Assembly (NCBI GenBank): GCA_025617745.1
Contig: CM046855.1
Location: 40,495,663 to 40,559,662 of the forward strand
Direction of reading: 5' to 3'
Source of the DNA: Heliocidaris erythrogramma
Taxonomy: Eukaryota; Echinodermata; Echinoidea; Camarodonta; Echinometridae
Length of the DNA stretch: 64,000 bases
Shown: positions 58,480 through 64,000 of the stretch, one piece after another
Layout: each line of letters starts with the position of its first letter
Numbering within the stretch: position 1 is the first letter of the stretch
Notes under the pieces: generated by a model
What the model was told of the DNA's origin: nothing
Database searches by the model: none
Seen by the model: the letters and a program-made list of their open reading frames with translations, nothing else
Translations under genes and position numbers: made by a program

Positions 58480-61450
58480 ATACAAAGGGGGAATAAGAAG
58501 ATAATTAGGTGGAGGATTTGTGGGCCTTTATTACCTCAAGAAATTCCTATTTTACACTGTTTACGTGAATCAAAGGAAAACAGCCTTCAAGATCAATGTC
58601 ATGTATTTTTTATGCACTACCATATAATAGGAAGTCATGTGGAAATGTATGTACTCACATATGTGCATAAAGTGAAAATTAATTAGTATAAAGCTCCTTC
58701 CACTGATAATCCTCCATTGGAGAACAAGAATTCCCCAAAACAAGCGTCACTTTTAATAGCACTTACAATTACTCCTACAAATGATTACAGTTTCTTTCTG
58801 TCTCATCTCTCATTCCTTTATGCATACTTCATATGAGAGTTAAAGTTACTTTTACAAATAATTATAGTTTCTTTTCTCTCTCATTTATTTATTATTCTTA
58901 CAAATAATCAGTTTCTTTTGTCTTTCATCTCTCTTATTCCTTCATTCATACTTTGTCCAAGAGACACTCAGAATTGCAGATCTTTTTTTCTCTCATTTCT
59001 TCATCCATAACATACAAGCTAGCACTCACAAGAGCATTGCATTCCGAAGTGTTTGATGTGAGATAAGTCTACATCCCTGTAGAGTGATAAGGAAATCATT
59101 AATTTTCTTGATGCCAAGTATTTGGAAAGCATCTATCACCGATTTAGATTCTTGCTTCGTTGACTGAGGAATTGTTTGGTCTTAAGATTCCCTCATGCTG
59201 AACTTAATATACTCTAAAGTGACAGGAGTACGAGGAAGTATTCTATCAATGAATGCCAATTGGAAGTGGTTTAAAGGAAATATCTCTGATATTTTTGTTG
59301 CTGGAATGTCAGAACAGATCTGTCCTTACAACTGGAGATGGAACATTGAAAAATCATGAACATTTTATTTCACAGATTGCAAATGAATAATCCCTATTTT
59401 TACATGAAAACACCAAACAACTACAGCCTTAACACATTAAGTTGAGCAAACATTTCCAGCATTTAGAATAGATATTTCAAGTGTTTCAGCAAAGAATATT
59501 GATAAAAGCCAACCCCAACTGCACAATGATGATGTAAGCTATTTGAAATTTCTTCATCCAAACATGGTTTTCCTAGCATTTGAGCAGACAAATGAGAGGG
59601 CATTCACACTTTGAGGAAACATCAGGCATTTGATAGATATCACATGTAGATAGACATGTATTTAAGGCGACTATGTAACGCAAGTTCTTAAACGATATAA
59701 GCATTCATAGAGTGCCTTTTAAATGCCATTCCACAAGAGTATAACGACTGTTGCCACAAAACGATTACAAGGTGTATCTATGAAGAAGAGAGACACATAA
59801 TATGAAGCTGAAGAAATTACGCCAGTTGTCAATTTGATAAATTGCAGGGATGATCACGAAATTCCAATGCTTTCTTAACATTTCTACATATATCAATGAT
59901 CAATCATGAAATTATTTGTAAATCTTATCAGATTATTTCAATTGGTAATCACTACCAATAAAATCTAATAAAAAAGCTATTCGTTTGCGATTCTGTAATG
60001 TCAGATTCTGTAATGTCAAATTCTGTTGTCAAATTCTGTTACATCCTATATTTCCTAGCAAAGTTTTCTATATATCGGCCAAAAAAAAAATCATATCAAG
60101 TGCTAAGCTGTGAACTGCCTCGTTAAAAAGGGTAGCGATAGCGTGAAGTCACGTTCATAACACAAACCAACTGTTGAGTGGTGTCTTACTCTCCAGTGAT
60201 CAGTTATGAGTGATACTTCTAGCGCTAATCACCATTTTGTCACGTTTCTAAGCAGCCCCTTAGTACTGATAGATGTCTTATTGTTGCACAATACTCTGTA
60301 GGACAATCAAATTTGATGATGGACTTGCGCTTTCAAATCAACCATCTGCTCAAACACTCAAATCTTGGCAATTTAATTTTTTTGTTGTTGACAGACTGAT
60401 GGTGATTTTTAACTTCTGTTCTTGTATGCTACACAAATTTGATATCAGTTTTTCCTATTATAGATTTAAATATCTGAACAATAATGCTTTAACAGACATT
60501 TCTCCATTTGCAAAACAGATTTAGAAGTAATCTTCTCTTTCATTTTAGAAAGAAGTGATTTATACTTAATATAGGGTTAGAAGCTAGCAGGGATTTAGGG
60601 CAAATAACCCCCAAATTTCAACAATTATTTCAATGATAATAGCAGGATGCATTGTTTTTATATACTAACAATTAACTTGTGTGTTGTACGTATACTAAAG
60701 TTTTCACCCCCCCCCTCCCCCCCCCCCCAAAAAAAAAAAAAGAGGAAAAAGTGACTGAAATCCTCTGTATGAGGACAAAAAGGGAACCACTTTGAAAGCG
60801 CTTTAATGTCAGAGCCTATGTACATAACAACTAGGACCTATAAATGCTCACCATGTGGTTGAATAAATATACTCCCAATGCTCAATGAATTTTGAGGGAA
60901 TCTCTAAAACAATGATTTGCAATATGACTGTTGTTTCCAAGGAATTTCTTGGGAGTACAATGAGCCCTCAGTCAGTGTGGACATCATTACTTCTGTCAAA
61001 CACCCTCACATTACATCCATTTCAATGTATTCTTGAAATTCAACAAAAATACTATTTTGATGTCCATTTCTGAAGGCTATCTCAATTAAAGTATCAAATT
61101 TAACACATTCGCTTCCTTCCGCCAGATGCCAGACGGATCTGCAATAAACAGGGAAACTAAAGCCACATGTTTACAAGATACAACTCAAATACGCATTAAA
61201 CCATTTCATGATGATTGCTAAGAAAGTGGCGTAAAACCAGTTCCAGCTGATGTGCAAGGACACCATTTTGTATCAGTGGGACCAAGACCAGCATGACTAC
61301 CTTTAAAAGTCCATGATGACAGACACAATGCCATTTCCTATGAATATTAACCTTTCTGAGTTCATATCATAGGGCTGGGAATACTTTCCCCAATCAGAAG
61401 GGAGGAAAGCTCTTCCAACTATGGTGGCAAGCATCTGACACCCAAGTAAA
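58480..61450. other. Presumed MRPL4 intron, no feature identified
   Basis: AT-rich DNA with short T/C-rich tracts near 58780-58990 (repeated TTACAAATAATTA-type and TTTCTCTCTCAT words). At 59985-60045 AATTCTGTAATGTC is repeated about four times. A C run followed by an A run lies at 60705-60740. No exon of MRPL4 or other gene could be recognised. Confidence 0.45.
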
Positions 61451-61457
61451 AGAATTA

Positions 61458-61911
61458 TACCCCTTTCAAACCAGTATCCCCGCTTACGAGCACGAATTCC
61501 TTGGTTACGCGGGGAAGTACAGGAGCACCATTCAGACTGACCTCACTTCCCCGGGAAAGTTGCCATTGGTTACGAATTCCACATTCAATTGGCCGTAAGT
61601 CAGGTCAGATTCAGGGCGCACGTGTTTGTGTTTTCGTGCTGGGTTAATAATGTGACCGGCCAGAAGTGATAACTGATTGCTGACATATTTCACCCCGAGA
61701 CGTTCTCCGCCGACCCTTTCAAACCAACCACTCACGTGCTTAAACTCTCTTCCCCCGCATAAGTTCTCCACCTCGGTAGGTGGAGAAGTTACACGGGGAA
61801 GTTAAGCAGGTGACTTTTCCCTTGTCCATTTTCAGACCAAACCTTTCCCCGCGTAACTCTAAACTTACGCGGGGAACTTACACTGGTTAAGTGCTTGGTT
61901 TGAAAGGGGTA
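61458..61911. mobile_element. PIF/Harbinger-like MITE with TTA target duplication
   Basis: The ends TACCCCTTTCAAACCA and GGTTTGAAAGGGGTA are exact inverse matches over 15 bases, and TTA flanks both (61455-61457 and 61912-61914). The inside is rich in TTACGCGGGGAA words in both orientations. A minus-strand open frame of 79 codons in the centre has no recognisable homology. Known: a 3-bp TTA duplication is the mark of the PIF/Harbinger superfamily. The ends resemble the MITE at 36603. Confidence 0.85.
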
Positions 61912-62754
61912 TTAGATGTCCTATAAGGAATGCTCCCAGGAGAGTGGAGATGGTGCACAATTGCATGCAGGCTTGAAACCATTAACTAGTGGTAACATTG
62001 TCAAGTGAATTATAGGCCTAATTATTCACACAATGCTGTATTGGCTTTGCAGTATTCATGTACTCTGCTACATTGATGTAAAATATAAAATATCATCATT
62101 TCATTGTTTACAATATATGCAATACAATGTAGCCATGACAACACATGGGGAAAGAAATCAAAACATCAGCGGATAGAATAAACCATTCAACCTCCCATAA
62201 TATATAACTTGAATTAGGCATGTCAAAATTGGGAGCCTAAAAGTTGCTCTTCAAAAACATTACTGGTACTTTATCTAAACCACAAATAAAAGAAAGCAAG
62301 CAAGAAAGAAAAAAAATACAGATCAAAGATTAAAGAGGACAAGAAAAATGGGAAGTAGGGAAATAAAACATGACAGACATGGCAGGAAAGATTTGACTAG
62401 GACCATTTAAAGAAGTCAATCATAGAAAGTGTCATCCTGCTTGGGCTGAACACCTGACAAGACCAGAGTCCTGGGCAATTGATCATTCCATCTTTTTAGT
62501 GGAAGCGGATGACAGGTGACACGATATCTGGACTAACAAGCCTATCATTACTGCACTGACATTCAAAATCTATCATTTCGGAGTGTTCTTGTTTCCATAA
62601 CGTACACATTATTATGTATTTGCCCAGTTTCTGTGCAGAGGGCAGCAAAACCCACATAAGAATTAAATGTTATACTGTACATGATGGAACATAGAAAAGG
62701 TGGTTATTTTGGTGGTTATTTTTTTCCCCTGAAACTGATATAGGTACCGGTACA

Positions 62755-62886
62755 GTTCGAGAACTACAAGTAAACTTAAAGTTTTGAAACCACAAGTCTG
62801 TTCATACAGTCTGAAACTACAAGATAGCTTAAAGTTTTGAAACTACAAGCGAAACTTTAAAGTTTAGCTTTCTTGTGTGAACCAGA
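62755..62886. mobile_element. Foldback element family 'CTACAAGT', partial copy 3
   Basis: GAGAACTACAAGTAAACTTA, AAGTTTTGAAACCACAAGTC and TTGTGTGAACCAGACTA match the right third of copy 1 (43474-43607) in the same orientation. The rest of the element is missing. Confidence 0.7.
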
Positions 62887-62889
62887 CTA

Positions 62890-64000
62890 ATATCAATTAA
62901 ATTGACAGTTCCATTAATCCGTTGACAACTGAATTCTTTAACTCTCTTAGGCTTAATACAGGAACTACCCGGTTCCCCCGTAGTCTGTGGGTTAAAGGAT
63001 AGAGCCAAAATTGGTAATTGCGTTATTCCCTACAGAAACAATTCATTTTTTCCCATTTTATATGGCATGTTTTTCCTCCTTTCTGTTGTTCTTTCCTACT
63101 ATTTGAACTCATTGCCTATGGGAACAGGGTGGTCGCTGTATTAAGTCTATGGGAATAAGAGTATTCAGTTGTCATTGGGTTAATAATGTATGTGCCAACA
63201 GCCAGAAAGGCATTTTACTCATACACATGTGTCTACAGAGTTAATGCCCCTCTGGATCTCAGCATATGATTTGTTTCTATAAAGGTTTTCTCTGAATTCC
63301 TAGCTATAAACATGATTTTAAAACAGCACCCATCGTAAATTTGCAAAGATTATTTTTTGCTTTGAAATTTCACCAATCTGCGGTATAATATGAAGTCTAT
63401 AGTGGTGTTTATATGATAATGAAATCAAACAAGAGTCAATTGAATGTCAACATCAAGCACGCCATATCCAAATCCCCAATTTTTCAACATTTTTACTTAC
63501 TTCCATCAATTTTCAAATACTCCAATTATGAATTTTTTTTACGAGCTGAAAATCCTTCCATGACTAAAAAAAAAAATTAATGATGAAGACCCTAGTGATT
63601 TTTCAATCCTCAAACACCAAAATTTGTTCCCATACATTATCAAACGTTCCGACATTCCGCAATGTTCCCTAAGTTGTGATTCTTACAAATTGTAGTTGAT
63701 GCAATTTACTACTTCCATGACACTGGAGAATCTGGGTTAATTTAACAGAGGGAGGCTCTAACTTGGGGGTTGCAAAAAAAAAATGATTTATTCCATTCTC
63801 AGGGGAAATAATCCGCAATTGGGATAGGATAACTTGATTTGTGTGAACACATGTACATTGCCTCAATGTCTTTAAAGGCAGTGTCAGGTGATGCTAAATG
63901 TAAATTACAATATGTGAGCTATCTTTGTGAGTCGTATCTTTTACTCCAATGTGAAAGAAAATCAAAGTAGCAATGTAACATTTGGATTCCTCTAAAAATT
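62890..64000. other. AT-rich DNA to the window end, nothing identified
   Basis: No exon-like sequence, RNA gene or repeat with clear ends was seen. It is probably still MRPL4 intron or intergenic DNA. Confidence 0.4.

Noticed and set aside
60459..60526. Leucine-rich-repeat-like peptide (FKYLNNNALTDISPFAKQ) after an acceptor-like TTTTCCTATTATAG
   Set aside because: Only about 19 residues, it ends at a stop with no donor, and no other repeat of the kind lies nearby. Chance similarity is likely.

Overview
This is animal genomic DNA: about 36% GC by eye, split genes with GT/AG introns of 0.9 to about 12 kb, LINE and tRNA-derived SINE fragments, many small inverted-repeat elements, and no bacterial gene organisation. 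The many TACATGTA-type words, the SINE types and the AGGTCA-rich repeat suggest a marine deuterostome. An echinoderm such as a sea urchin is my best guess, but this is inference and not a species call.

Three protein-coding genes can be supported. (1) On the minus strand, 6341-6074 is the first coding exon of a small secreted protein: a signal peptide plus a 12-cysteine IGFBP N-terminal domain. Its later exons must lie at lower coordinates and were not identified. (2) On the plus strand, 19639-45719 holds an SLC46-family major facilitator transporter (PCFT/SLC46A3-like). Five coding exons join in phase to about 468 residues. A sixth, optional exon at 38761-38852 has excellent splice signals and could give an alternative C-terminus. 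(3) On the minus strand, 58469-58261 is the last coding exon of mitochondrial ribosomal protein L4 (MRPL4); its upstream exons lie at higher coordinates. The end of that reading frame is tandemly repeated in the presumed 3' UTR. A short open stretch at bases 1-95 (+) may be the last exon of a fourth gene. The genes show no functional link.

Layout: 0.1-6 kb is AT-rich intron or intergenic DNA with ACATGT runs. 6.0-6.9 kb is the IGFBP exon and its upstream region. 7.0-8.1 kb is a decayed PIF/Harbinger element with a CpG-rich 'TGCGTGAAC' subterminal array and an N-terminal transposase frame. 8.2-10.5 kb is a GC-rich satellite array plus a direct duplication. 11-18.8 kb is dense in repeats: minisatellite, (TAG)n, a 71-bp-arm palindrome, two copies of a dispersed repeat, a tRNA-like SINE head and a broken LINE. 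19.6-45.7 kb is the transporter gene, whose introns are full of MITEs, SINEs and tandem repeats. 46-57 kb is mostly noncoding. 57.4-58.5 kb holds a SINE and the MRPL4 exon. 58.5-64 kb holds a Harbinger-like MITE and otherwise little.

The mobile-element content is the most distinctive feature: at least eight terminal-inverted-repeat or foldback elements with readable ends, several with candidate target-site duplications (TTA, ACA, TTAA, TA). I found no convincing new multi-gene system.
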